Below, piece by piece: positions 1 through 5,685 of a stretch of DNA of 6,904 bases. The DNA lies in assembly GCA_903934745.1 (NCBI GenBank), contig CAIZOZ010000442.1:1-6904 (forward strand), in the 5' to 3' direction. Every line of letters starts with the position of its first letter. The first letter of the stretch is position 1. Source of the DNA: an uncultured cyanobacterium (lineage in GTDB: Bacteria > Cyanobacteriota > Cyanobacteriia > PCC-6307 > Cyanobiaceae). Below the pieces are notes generated by a model. It worked only from the letters and a program-made list of their open reading frames with translations, did no database searches and was not told the DNA's origin. A program made the translations under genes and the position numbers.

Positions 1-20
1 CAACCTGGAGTCGCTACCTG

Positions 21-62
21 TCCGCTCTGAACTGAGTTTTATCCGCTCTGAACTGAGTTTTA
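21..62. repeat. Exact 21-bp tandem direct repeat, two copies
   Basis: Copy one is 21-41 and copy two is 42-62. Both begin tccgctctgaactgag and end ttta, with no mismatch. In the reading frame starting at base 2 the region is open to a TAG at 68-70, and the repeat becomes a duplicated seven-residue peptide, (V/I)RSELSF. It could therefore be the C-terminal tail of a gene lying mostly to the left. Alternatively, closely spaced repeats of about 20 bp preceded by TG (bases 19-20) resemble the multi-copy terminal repeats of IS21-family insertion sequences. No transposase is visible in the window, so the repeat is certain but its meaning is open. Confidence 0.85.
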
Positions 63-102
63 GTTCCTAGCTGAAACCCGCCTTAGAGATCAGAGGATCA
101 GC

Positions 103-114
103 TCCCGATCGGGA
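103..114. other. Perfect 12-bp palindrome upstream of the dehydrogenase gene
   Basis: The sequence TCCCGATCGGGA is its own reverse complement. It is extended by GC on the left and, after one unpaired A, by GC on the right (101-117). It lies about 55 bp before the ATG at 169. No T-run follows, so it does not look like a standard intrinsic terminator. A dimeric-regulator operator is possible but unproven, and in DNA this GC-rich such palindromes also occur by chance. Confidence 0.4.
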
Positions 115-168
115 AGCTTGCCCATGAGCTCAACTGGTGGATTTTTTGATTGAAATGCTGCTTTTTCG

Positions 169-1293
169 ATGGGTTTGATGGCCGTGACGTCCTGCCTCCA
201 CACCATCTCGCCAGCCAAGGTGCTGCGCGGCGAAGGGGCCTGGCAGCAAGCCCTGCCGGTGATTGCCGGGCTGACCCAGCGGCCCCTGCTGCTGGGCCGC
301 AGTCAGGCCACTGCTGAGCTGCGCCGCCAGCTGGCCGCGGAGCTGAGGGCTACCGGCCTCGAGCCAGCGACGGCCGAGCTGCACCACGACTGCTGCGAAC
401 AGGATCTGCAGCGATTGCTGCGGCTGGCCCAGCAGCAAGACGGAGCGAACCGCTGGGACGGCGTCCTGGCCGCCGGCGGCGGCAAAGTGCTCGATGCCGG
501 CAAGCTGCTGGCCCAGCGCCTGGGCCTGCCCTGCATCACGGTGCCGACCAGTGCAGCCACCTGCGCTGGTTGGACGGCCCTGGCCAATCTTTATTCCCCA
601 GCAGGGGCCTTCACGGCGGATGTGACCTTGGAGCGCTGTCCTGAGCTGCTGGTGTTTGACCACGGCCTGCTGCGCCAGGCCCCGGCCCGCACCCTGGCCA
701 GCGGCATCGCCGATGCCATGGCCAAGTGGTACGAGGCCTCGGTGAGCAGTGGCACCAGCGGCGACGGCCTGGTGCAACAGGCCGTCCAGATGGCTCGGGT
801 GCTGCGCGATCAGCTGTTGCTGGAGGGGGAGGCGGCCCTGGCTGAACCGGGAGGCGAGGCCTGGGTGCGGGTGGCCGAAGCCTGCGGCCTCACGGCGGGT
901 CTGATCGGTGGCCTGGGCGGAGCCCGCTGCCGCACGGTCGCGGCTCACGCCGTTCACAACGGCCTCACCCAGCTGGCCGCCAGCCACGGCCGTCTGCATG
1001 GCGAGAAGGTGGGCTTCGGCATCCTGGTGCAGCTCAGGCTTGAGGAGCAGGTGGGCGGCAATCGCCTGGCCTCCCAGGCCCGCCGCCAGTTGATCAGCCT
1101 GTTCCGCCGGCTCGCCCTGCCGATCACCCTGGCCGACCTCGGGCTCGGCGACGCCAGCCTCGCGGAGTTGGAGCGGGCCTGCCATTTCGCCTGCCGCGAC
1201 GACTCCGACCTGCATCAGCTGCCCTTCCGGGTTGATGCCACCGACCTGCTCACGGCCCTGGTGAGCACCACAGCCGAACTGAGGGTTTCGTGA
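169..1293 (+). CDS. Iron/zinc-dependent alcohol dehydrogenase family protein, glycerol dehydrogenase-like
   Basis: This is a 374-residue protein of the metal-dependent (family III) alcohol dehydrogenase group, closest in motifs to glycerol dehydrogenase (GldA). That family oxidises polyols with NAD+ in the cytoplasm. The N-terminal half shows the nucleotide-binding motif GGGKVLDAGK (residues 103-112) and PTSAATCAGW (126-135), the counterpart of PTxASTDAP in glycerol dehydrogenases. All three expected metal ligands are visible: Asp182 in SGIADAMAKWYEA, His260 in AAHAVHNGLT and His277 in LHGEKVGFG. Length matches the family (about 365-380). The frame is closed by a stop at 151-153, so the start is ATG 169 or ATG 178. 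Neither has a clear Shine-Dalgarno, and ATG 178 (MAVTSC) is a reasonable alternative. The stop overlaps the next gene by 4 bp. The true substrate cannot be told from sequence, and other family members reduce aldehydes. Confidence 0.93.
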   Translation: MGLMAVTSCLHTISPAKVLRGEGAWQQALPVIAGLTQRPLLLGRSQATAELRRQLAAELRATGLEPATAELHHDCCEQDLQRLLRLAQQQDGANRWDGVLAAGGGKVLDAGKLLAQRLGLPCITVPTSAATCAGWTALANLYSPAGAFTADVTLERCPELLVFDHGLLRQAPARTLASGIADAMAKWYEASVSSGTSGDGLVQQAVQMARVLRDQLLLEGEAALAEPGGEAWVRVAEACGLTAGLIGGLGGARCRTVAAHAVHNGLTQLAASHGRLHGEKVGFGILVQLRLEEQVGGNRLASQARRQLISLFRRLALPITLADLGLGDASLAELERACHFACRDDSDLHQLPFRVDATDLLTALVSTTAELRVS

Positions 1294-2192
1294 GCCACAC
1301 CGCCTCGCAGCTGCTACTGGAGCACGCTGCCGCCAACCTGCTGGATCCCCAGGGCCGAGAGCTGGCCGCGGCGGTGCAGTGGTGGCAGCTGGACGGACTG
1401 GACGACCGCTGGCCCGTGGCCGTGCTGGGCGAAGGGCCACCGTTGTTGCTGCTGCACGGCTTTGACAGCTCCCTGCTGGAGTTCCGGCGCCTGGTGCCCT
1501 TGCTGGCGGCGCAGCATCGCCTGATCATTCCCGATCTCTACGGCTTCGGCTTCACACCCCGACCGGACGACGGCGATTACACGCCCCGCGGCGTGCTGGT
1601 CCATCTCGAGGCCCTGCTGGTGGCCCTGAGTGAGCGCCTGGATGGCGCTCCCCTGGGGCTGATCGGCGCCTCGATGGGGGGCTCGGTGGCGGTGGACCTG
1701 GCGCGGCGCCAACCTCAACGCATCACCCAGCTGCTGCTGCTCTCCCCGGCGGGGCTGACGGGCCGGCCGATGCCCGTGCCGCCGCTGCTCGATGGCCTGG
1801 GGGTGCGCTTCCTGGCCCTGCCTGGGGTGCGGCGCGGCCTCTGTCGCAGTGCCTTCGCTAACCCGGACACCAGCGTGGCCGAACCGGAGCTGGAAATCGC
1901 CTCCCTGCATCTGCAGACCCCGGGCTGGGCTGAAGCGCTGCGCCGCTTTGCCCGCTCCGGTGGTTTCGCCGGCTGCGGCGAGCCCCTACCCGCCCAACCG
2001 CTGACCGTGCTCTGGGGCGCCAATGACCGCATCCTGCGGGCTCCTCAGAAGCGTGCCGCCCAGGCCCTGCTGGGCGAGCGGCTGCGGGAGCTGCAGAACT
2101 GCGGCCATCTGCCCCATATCGACCAACCGCAGCTGGTGGCCGACACCTGGCTGGCTCTGGCTGCAGACTCGGCCAGCATGGCGATCGCCTGA
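1290..2192 (+). CDS. Alpha/beta-fold hydrolase
   Basis: This is a 300-residue soluble alpha/beta hydrolase. The catalytic apparatus is complete: the oxyanion-hole motif HGFD at 56-59, nucleophile elbow GASMGG with Ser128, acid Asp246 in WGANDRIL, and His273 in CGHLPHIDQP. Residues around 150-215 form the variable cap that normally sets substrate specificity. The start is GTG at 1290, which overlaps the dehydrogenase stop as GTGA and is preceded by GAGGG at 1281-1285, four bases upstream, so translational coupling is likely. It lacks a signal peptide and is probably cytoplasmic. Family members are esterases, lipases, epoxide hydrolases, dehalogenases or C-C hydrolases, and motifs alone do not choose among them. 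Tight linkage with a polyol-type dehydrogenase suggests that they act in sequence on one compound, which is an inference. Confidence 0.92.
   Translation: MSHTASQLLLEHAAANLLDPQGRELAAAVQWWQLDGLDDRWPVAVLGEGPPLLLLHGFDSSLLEFRRLVPLLAAQHRLIIPDLYGFGFTPRPDDGDYTPRGVLVHLEALLVALSERLDGAPLGLIGASMGGSVAVDLARRQPQRITQLLLLSPAGLTGRPMPVPPLLDGLGVRFLALPGVRRGLCRSAFANPDTSVAEPELEIASLHLQTPGWAEALRRFARSGGFAGCGEPLPAQPLTVLWGANDRILRAPQKRAAQALLGERLRELQNCGHLPHIDQPQLVADTWLALAADSASMAIA
2181..2188. other. HIP1 octamer GCGATCGC
   Basis: This is a perfect copy of the highly iterated palindrome of cyanobacteria, placed at the last sense codons (Ala-Ile-Ala) of the alpha/beta hydrolase gene. Its value here is as a lineage clue. Its function in cyanobacterial genomes is not settled. 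Confidence 0.6.
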
Positions 2193-2234
2193 TCCAGGCG
2201 ACGATGCTGATCCCTGTTCAAGTGCAACGCCGCC

Positions 2235-2699
2235 ATGCCCTTCGCCCCGATTCGCGCCAGCTTGAGCCGCGGCTGCGCCGCGCTGCTGCTGCTGCTGACC
2301 CTGTTCTTTGCGGTCCAGCCAGTCCGAGCCTCCCTGTTCCAGTTCGAGGGGCCGCTACCAGCGGACCTGGGCGTTCGTAACGGCGCCCTCGCCGCCTGTA
2401 CCTCAACCGCCCACTGCAGCCGGCGCGACTGGGCGACGGCCGATCCGACCGCAGCCCTGGCGGCCCTGCTGCCCTCGGTGCTTCGCCTCGACGGCATCGC
2501 CATCGTCGAAACCGGCAACGGCTATCTGCATGCCACCGCCACCAGCCGCCTGTTCGGCTTTGTCGACGATCTGGAGCTCTTCGCCGACAGCGCCCATCAG
2601 ACCCTGCAAGCTCGCTCCGCCTCCCGCCTCGGCGACTCCGATCTGGGGGTGAACGCCAAGCGGCTGGACACCCTGCAGCAGGCGCTCACGGCAAGCTGA
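2235..2699 (+). CDS. Secreted DUF1499 family protein
   Basis: This is a 154-residue protein with an N-terminal signal peptide: arginines near the start, a hydrophobic core CAALLLLLTLFFAV (14-27) and a plausible signal peptidase I site after Val-Arg-Ala32. The mature part matches DUF1499. It has a Cys pair at 55 and 61, then a TATSRLFGFVDDLELF segment (101-116), and ends with the hallmark ARSASRLGDSDLGVN-KR (127-143). The family occurs in bacteria and plastid-bearing organisms and has no established biochemical function. The ATG at 2235 begins a sensible signal sequence 42 bp after the hydrolase stop, so co-transcription with the two preceding genes is likely. The 3' end overlaps the convergent gene by 14 bp. 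The family assignment is strong and the export prediction good. Confidence 0.88.
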   Translation: MPFAPIRASLSRGCAALLLLLTLFFAVQPVRASLFQFEGPLPADLGVRNGALAACTSTAHCSRRDWATADPTAALAALLPSVLRLDGIAIVETGNGYLHATATSRLFGFVDDLELFADSAHQTLQARSASRLGDSDLGVNAKRLDTLQQALTAS

Positions 2700-3180
2700 C
2701 GCAGCTGTGGCTGCGCACGGAACCGCGCCGCTCCAGGAAGCGGGGCCGCTGCGGATCGTCCAGGCTCCATAACCAGCGTCCATCGCTGTAACTGGGCGCT
2801 CCCGCCACGTTGGTGCGGGGCAGCTGCAGGCTGAGCTCACCCCAGCGAAGCAGCACGAAAGCCCCCGGCACGGTGATCGCCGTGGGGCCCGGGCTGCCGG
2901 AGGCCAGCGCCGTTCCGCCGGGACTGGGCGGGGCCAGCGGCACGCTGTTGGGAATGCCGGCAGCATCCACCGCGCCGTTGTCGTAGTGGGCGAGCAGCGG
3001 TTCGCCATCGCAGAGGTACGGGAACGGACGGGCAGCCGGTGTGGTGATGGTGGGCGCAGCCGTGGGCCCCCCGGCCGCCAGGGCTGGAACGGCCCACCAG
3101 GCGCCGAGGGCCACCAGGACGATCAGCAGAATCAGCAGGCTCTCGACTTGCCGCTGCCACCAGGCCAAGTGCAGCCTCAT
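2686..3180 (-). CDS. Exported MliC-like (lysozyme-inhibitor-fold) hypothetical protein
   Basis: This is a 164-residue protein. The start ATG at 3180 overlaps the stop of the FAD oxidoreductase gene as ATGA, a typical coupled start. The open frame continues upstream without support. Residues 12-36 form a hydrophobic segment ending VPALAAGG, either a cleavable signal peptide or a membrane anchor. A Pro/Ala/Thr-rich linker (38-54) follows. The domain from FPYLCDGE (53-60) to HSCV (158-161) contains YDNGA, a GAFVLLRWGELSLQLPR strand pair, APSYSDGRWLWS and FLERRG. Two cysteines, 57 and 160, bracket it as in MliC/PliC-type lysozyme inhibitors, which also carry a YxCxxG-like start and a GxxYSDG-like loop. 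The MliC link is my pattern match and is tentative. A role in inhibiting lysozyme should not be assumed. It is probably the last gene of its operon. Confidence 0.75.
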   Translation of the reverse strand: MRLHLAWWQRQVESLLILLIVLVALGAWWAVPALAAGGPTAAPTITTPAARPFPYLCDGEPLLAHYDNGAVDAAGIPNSVPLAPPSPGGTALASGSPGPTAITVPGAFVLLRWGELSLQLPRTNVAGAPSYSDGRWLWSLDDPQRPRFLERRGSVRSHSCVSLP

Positions 3181-4457
3181 CGGCGGAGCTCCGCCGCGGC
3201 CGGCTCGCCGGCATCCCACTCCTGCAGCAGCCGCTCCGCCAGCCATTCGCCACTGCGCAGCGCCCCCTCGATGCGAGCGAAGCCAGGGCCGGCGATCGCA
3301 TCGCCGCAGAGGGCCACCCGGCTGGCCGGGCAGACCATCGCCTCGGCCTCGAGACCAGGGCCCGAGGGGAAGGCCGCCCCCCAGCGCATCAGCTGGCCTT
3401 GCGGCAGCTGGCCTTGCCGCAGAGATGGGATCGGGATCCCCGCCGGCAGCACGGCGGCCAGAACGGACCAGAGCGCCTCGCTCAAGCTGGTGATCAGCCG
3501 GGTCTCCGCCGCCGGATCCGCCGGTGCTGGCAGCAGCCGACCAGCCGAGGAGTCGCGGCCATGAACCCCCAGGTTGCAGGCCGCCACAGCCGCCGTGGAG
3601 TGGGCCACAACCACGACACGGCCATCCGCCAGCGGCTGGATCGAGAGGCGCTCCAGACCCCAGCGCTGTTGGGCGGCCGCCGAGAAGCTCAGCAGGCGAA
3701 AGGGCAGATCGAGCCAGGGTTGAGCCGCTGCGGCCGGGATCTCCAGCAGCAGGTTGCTGCGGCCTTCACTCTCGAGGGCGCCGATGGCCTGAAGCGCCGC
3801 CTGCAGCTGGGGATCAGCGAGCTGGCGGGCCGCCGCCGCCAGGGGCACCTCCGACCAGCCGAACACCTGAGGGCCCCGGGGATGGGCCAGCAGGGTGCCG
3901 GCCAGCACCAGCCAGTCGGCCTGCGCCAACTGCTGCCCCTGGCCATCGAGCAGGCGCCAGGGGCCGCCAGGGCTGGCCACTAATTCCTGCACCAGGACGC
4001 CATAGCGGACCTGGGGGGGTGGGAGGCCGGCTGGCGTCGCCGCCGCCGCCAGGGCCAGCAAGCCAGCGCTGATCGCCTCCATGCCCCAGCTGCCGCGATA
4101 GAGCCTGCCCTCCAGCCGGGCATCGCCGCGGCCGGATCGAATCTCGCCATCCGCCTCAAGCAACGCCAGGGCGGACTCTCCAGCGGGCCAGGGCTCGATC
4201 CAGCCGCCCTGCAGCAGCGGGGCAAGCAGTTCCGGCGGCGGCTCGTGGCTGATGTTGAACAAGGGAGCGCCATGGTCGATGGCCAGGGCGACATCGCCAC
4301 GGGAGCGGCGGGTGGAAGCCCGTCCGCCGCTGCCACGTCCCGTCTCCAGCAGGGTGATCGGCGCCCGGCAGCCCAGCCGGCGCCACTGGGCCACCAGGGC
4401 ACAGCCGGCGACGCCGGCCCCAACCACGGCGATCGAGCGCGGCTCAGCCCTCGCCAC
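3177..4457 (-). CDS. Renalase-like NAD/FAD-dependent oxidoreductase
   Basis: From the chosen GTG this is a 426-residue flavoprotein of the amine-oxidase/renalase-like group. A Rossmann motif IAVVGAGVAGCAL begins at residue 9, with glycines 13, 15 and 18 and the ribose-binding acid Glu38 (LLETG). These are followed by GSGGRASTRR (42-51) and DHGAPLF (61-67), the counterpart of the FDHGAQYF motif. The C-terminus has the second FAD motif CGDAIAGPGFARIEGALRSG (384-403). Many cyanobacterial members have no known substrate. The open frame extends to 4607, but the extra residues lie within the upstream lipoprotein gene and look like antisense-free filler (Pro/Arg-rich, then KAVKAVKA from its repeats). 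GTG 4457 has purine-rich ggcggagag just before it. ATG 4493, with AAGG nine bases upstream, is the main alternative. The gene overlaps both operon neighbours, by 14 bp and 4 bp. Confidence 0.87.
   Translation of the reverse strand: MARAEPRSIAVVGAGVAGCALVAQWRRLGCRAPITLLETGRGSGGRASTRRSRGDVALAIDHGAPLFNISHEPPPELLAPLLQGGWIEPWPAGESALALLEADGEIRSGRGDARLEGRLYRGSWGMEAISAGLLALAAAATPAGLPPPQVRYGVLVQELVASPGGPWRLLDGQGQQLAQADWLVLAGTLLAHPRGPQVFGWSEVPLAAAARQLADPQLQAALQAIGALESEGRSNLLLEIPAAAAQPWLDLPFRLLSFSAAAQQRWGLERLSIQPLADGRVVVVAHSTAAVAACNLGVHGRDSSAGRLLPAPADPAAETRLITSLSEALWSVLAAVLPAGIPIPSLRQGQLPQGQLMRWGAAFPSGPGLEAEAMVCPASRVALCGDAIAGPGFARIEGALRSGEWLAERLLQEWDAGEPAAAELRR
3292..3299. other. HIP1 octamer GCGATCGC
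   Basis: This is a second perfect HIP1 copy, inside the FAD oxidoreductase gene. It overlaps the codons for Asp-Ala-Ile-Ala of the conserved GDAIAG motif. Two copies in under 7 kb support a cyanobacterial source. High GC makes chance copies commoner, so this is supporting evidence only. Confidence 0.6.
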
Positions 4458-4662
4458 CCTCTCCGCCTTCACCGCCTTCACCGCCTTTTTCATCCTTGTC
4501 ATCCTTGTCAGCCTTGGATTTGGCCGGGGCCGGGGCGGAGCTGTTGGGAGCCACACTCTCGCCGCCCTCGGGCGCTGGGGAGCGGGAGGTCTGTCCGCAG
4601 CCGGCAACGCCAGCGATCAGGCCGGCGGTGGCCAGGAACAGGGCAATGGAAGGTCGGGCCAT
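4444..4662 (-). CDS. Small lipoprotein with charged, Gly-Glu-rich tail
   Basis: This is a 72-residue protein. It starts MARPSIALFLATAGLIAGVAGC, a compact signal peptide ending in a lipobox (Val-Ala-Gly-Cys22), so the mature protein should be lipid-anchored at Cys22. The rest has no fold that I recognise: a Ser/Pro/Ala linker, then SKADKDDKDEK (48-58), then GGEGGEGGEGGEG at the C-terminus. The tail is encoded by 9-bp tandem repeats. The start at 4662 is chosen because the signal peptide begins there. The in-frame ATG at 4689 would add a poorly fitting extension. No clear ribosome-binding site is seen. Its last 14 bp overlap the FAD oxidoreductase start, suggesting co-translation. The function is unknown, and a spacer or metal-binding tail would be guesswork. 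Confidence 0.75.
   Translation of the reverse strand: MARPSIALFLATAGLIAGVAGCGQTSRSPAPEGGESVAPNSSAPAPAKSKADKDDKDEKGGEGGEGGEGGEG
4450..4508. repeat. 9-bp tandem repeats coding the lipoprotein tail
   Basis: On the plus strand, four 9-bp units run from 4450 to 4485: ctcgccacc, ctctccgcc, then ttcaccgcc twice. After a short T-rich joint, catccttgt occurs twice (4491-4508). The 9-bp length preserves the reading frame. On the minus strand the units encode Gly-Glu-Gly and Asp-Lys-Asp repeats. The array also spans both candidate starts of the FAD oxidoreductase, so changes in copy number would alter spacing there. Confidence 0.8.
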
Positions 4663-4962
4663 GACGACAGGGATGGGCAACCGGCCCATTGTTGGTGATG
4701 GCGTTGCTCTGTGCCAGCGCGATGGGACCGCAACCGGTGCGATTGGGCACCAAGCGGCCGCAGCCGGCCTCTTCACCCATCGGCCCGTACCGATGGGCCC
4801 GTACCGATGAGCCCGTACTGATGACCGAGCAGCACGGCAGCAGGCTGGGCTGGCTGGGGCTGGCAGGCAGCCGCCGCGGTGGCTTCATTGGTCAGCAGAC
4901 CAGCAGCCTGTCCATCGCCTGCCCGTCCCGTCGATCCTCCGCTTGCCGCCGGCCCGCCCACC
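4663..4962. other. Divergent intergenic region without a gene
   Basis: The 300 bp between the lipoprotein start and the dioxygenase start contain no ORF with credible protein character. Frames that stay open give Arg/Pro/Ala-rich text typical of GC-rich non-coding DNA. The region should hold promoters for both directions, but I cannot point to convincing -10/-35 boxes. It contains a 6-bp inverted repeat ATGGGC/GCCCAT (4673-4689) near the lipoprotein start and the repeat and hairpin block at 4776-4823. Confidence 0.6.
4776..4823. repeat. Three 14-bp tandem repeats with an 8-bp hairpin
   Basis: The 14-bp unit ggcccgtaccgatg occurs exactly twice (4782-4795, 4796-4809) and once with two changes, agcccgtactgatg (4810-4823). 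The left edge forms a perfect inverted repeat, CCCATCGG (4776-4783) and CCGATGGG (4790-4797), with a six-base loop. The array is intergenic, about 140 bp before the dioxygenase start and 115 bp before the lipoprotein start. An iterated regulator-binding site or a slippage-prone simple repeat would both fit. Confidence 0.75.
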
Positions 4963-5628
4963 ATGCGCTTCCAACTCGAGCGGCTCCTCAGCCAGGAGCA
5001 GCTGCTGACACTGCAATCCCAGCTGCTGGCCGACGACACCCCCTGGCAGGCCGGCATCGCGACGGCGGGCTGGCATGCCCGCGGCGTCAAACACAACCGC
5101 CAACTGGAACGCGACAGCGAGCGGCAGCGCCAGCTGGCGCCCGTGGTGCTGCAAGCCCTGGAGGCCGATCCCCTGCTGCAGGCGGCAGCCCTGCCCCTGA
5201 AGATTCACAGCCTGCGCTTCAGCCGCTGCGGGCCCGGGGAGGGCTATGGCCGCCATCTCGATGATGCCTACATGGCGGCAGGACGCTCCGATCTCTCCTT
5301 CACGGTGTTCCTCAGCCCCCCCGACCACTACAGCGGCGGCGAGCTCGTGCTGGAGGGTCCCGCCGGGGAGGAGCGCTGCAAACTGGCCGCAGGCGCTGCC
5401 GTGGTGTACCCCAGCACCTTGCTGCACCGTGTTGAACCGGTGGGCCAGGGGGAACGGCTGGTGGCGGTGGGCTGGATCGAAAGCCGCATTCGCAGCGCCG
5501 AACAGCGGGAACTGCTGTTTGAACTGGACACCGCCCGGCGCTCATTGTTTGCCAGGGACGGCAAAAGCGAGGAGTTCGACCTGATCAGCCGCAGTTACAG
5601 CAACCTGCTGCGCCTGTGGGGCCCCTGA
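4963..5628 (+). CDS. Fe(II)/2-oxoglutarate dioxygenase, PKHD-type hydroxylase (YbiX/PiuC family)
   Basis: This 221-residue cytoplasmic enzyme is the usual length of PKHD-type hydroxylases. Family landmarks occur in order: WQAGIATAG (28-36), VKHNRQL (42-48), then the iron-binding HxD in YGRHLDDAYM (His98, Asp100). Next come DLSFTVFLSPPDHYSGGELVLEG (110-132), the second iron histidine in YPSTLLHRVEPV (His155) and the probable 2-oxoglutarate-binding Arg165. WIESRIRS and a C-terminal helical tail follow. Such enzymes couple decarboxylation of 2-oxoglutarate to hydroxylation. The physiological substrate is mostly unknown, and some relatives sit beside iron-uptake receptors, which are not seen here. 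ATG 4963 is chosen over the open extension from 4879 because the family begins MxxxLxxxLS. No strong ribosome-binding site precedes it. Confidence 0.93.
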   Translation: MRFQLERLLSQEQLLTLQSQLLADDTPWQAGIATAGWHARGVKHNRQLERDSERQRQLAPVVLQALEADPLLQAAALPLKIHSLRFSRCGPGEGYGRHLDDAYMAAGRSDLSFTVFLSPPDHYSGGELVLEGPAGEERCKLAAGAAVVYPSTLLHRVEPVGQGERLVAVGWIESRIRSAEQRELLFELDTARRSLFARDGKSEEFDLISRSYSNLLRLWGP

Positions 5629-5685
5629 ACGCCGCGGCCAGGGGCGATCCCCGCCACACTCACCAACAGAGCTGCCCTGAATCCC

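Noticed and set aside
130..1440. A 436-codon open frame on the minus strand, longer than the dehydrogenase gene it covers
   Set aside because: Its translation is Gln/Gly/Ala/His-rich without any recognisable motif and spans two genes with complete catalytic residues on the other strand. Long antisense frames are expected at this GC content.
3041..4072. Several plus-strand frames of 150-194 codons inside the FAD oxidoreductase and MliC-like genes
   Set aside because: They have Arg/Pro/Gly-rich composition with no motif, while the minus strand carries both FAD-binding motifs and an exported-domain pattern.
4782..4823. A possible CRISPR-like array
   Set aside because: The units abut directly without spacers and are only 14 bp long.
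5618..5652. GGGGCCCC and a GGGG-cgat-CCCC inverted repeat after the dioxygenase as a possible terminator
   Set aside because: The stems are very short, the first has no loop, and no T-run follows. The next gene probably shares the transcript.
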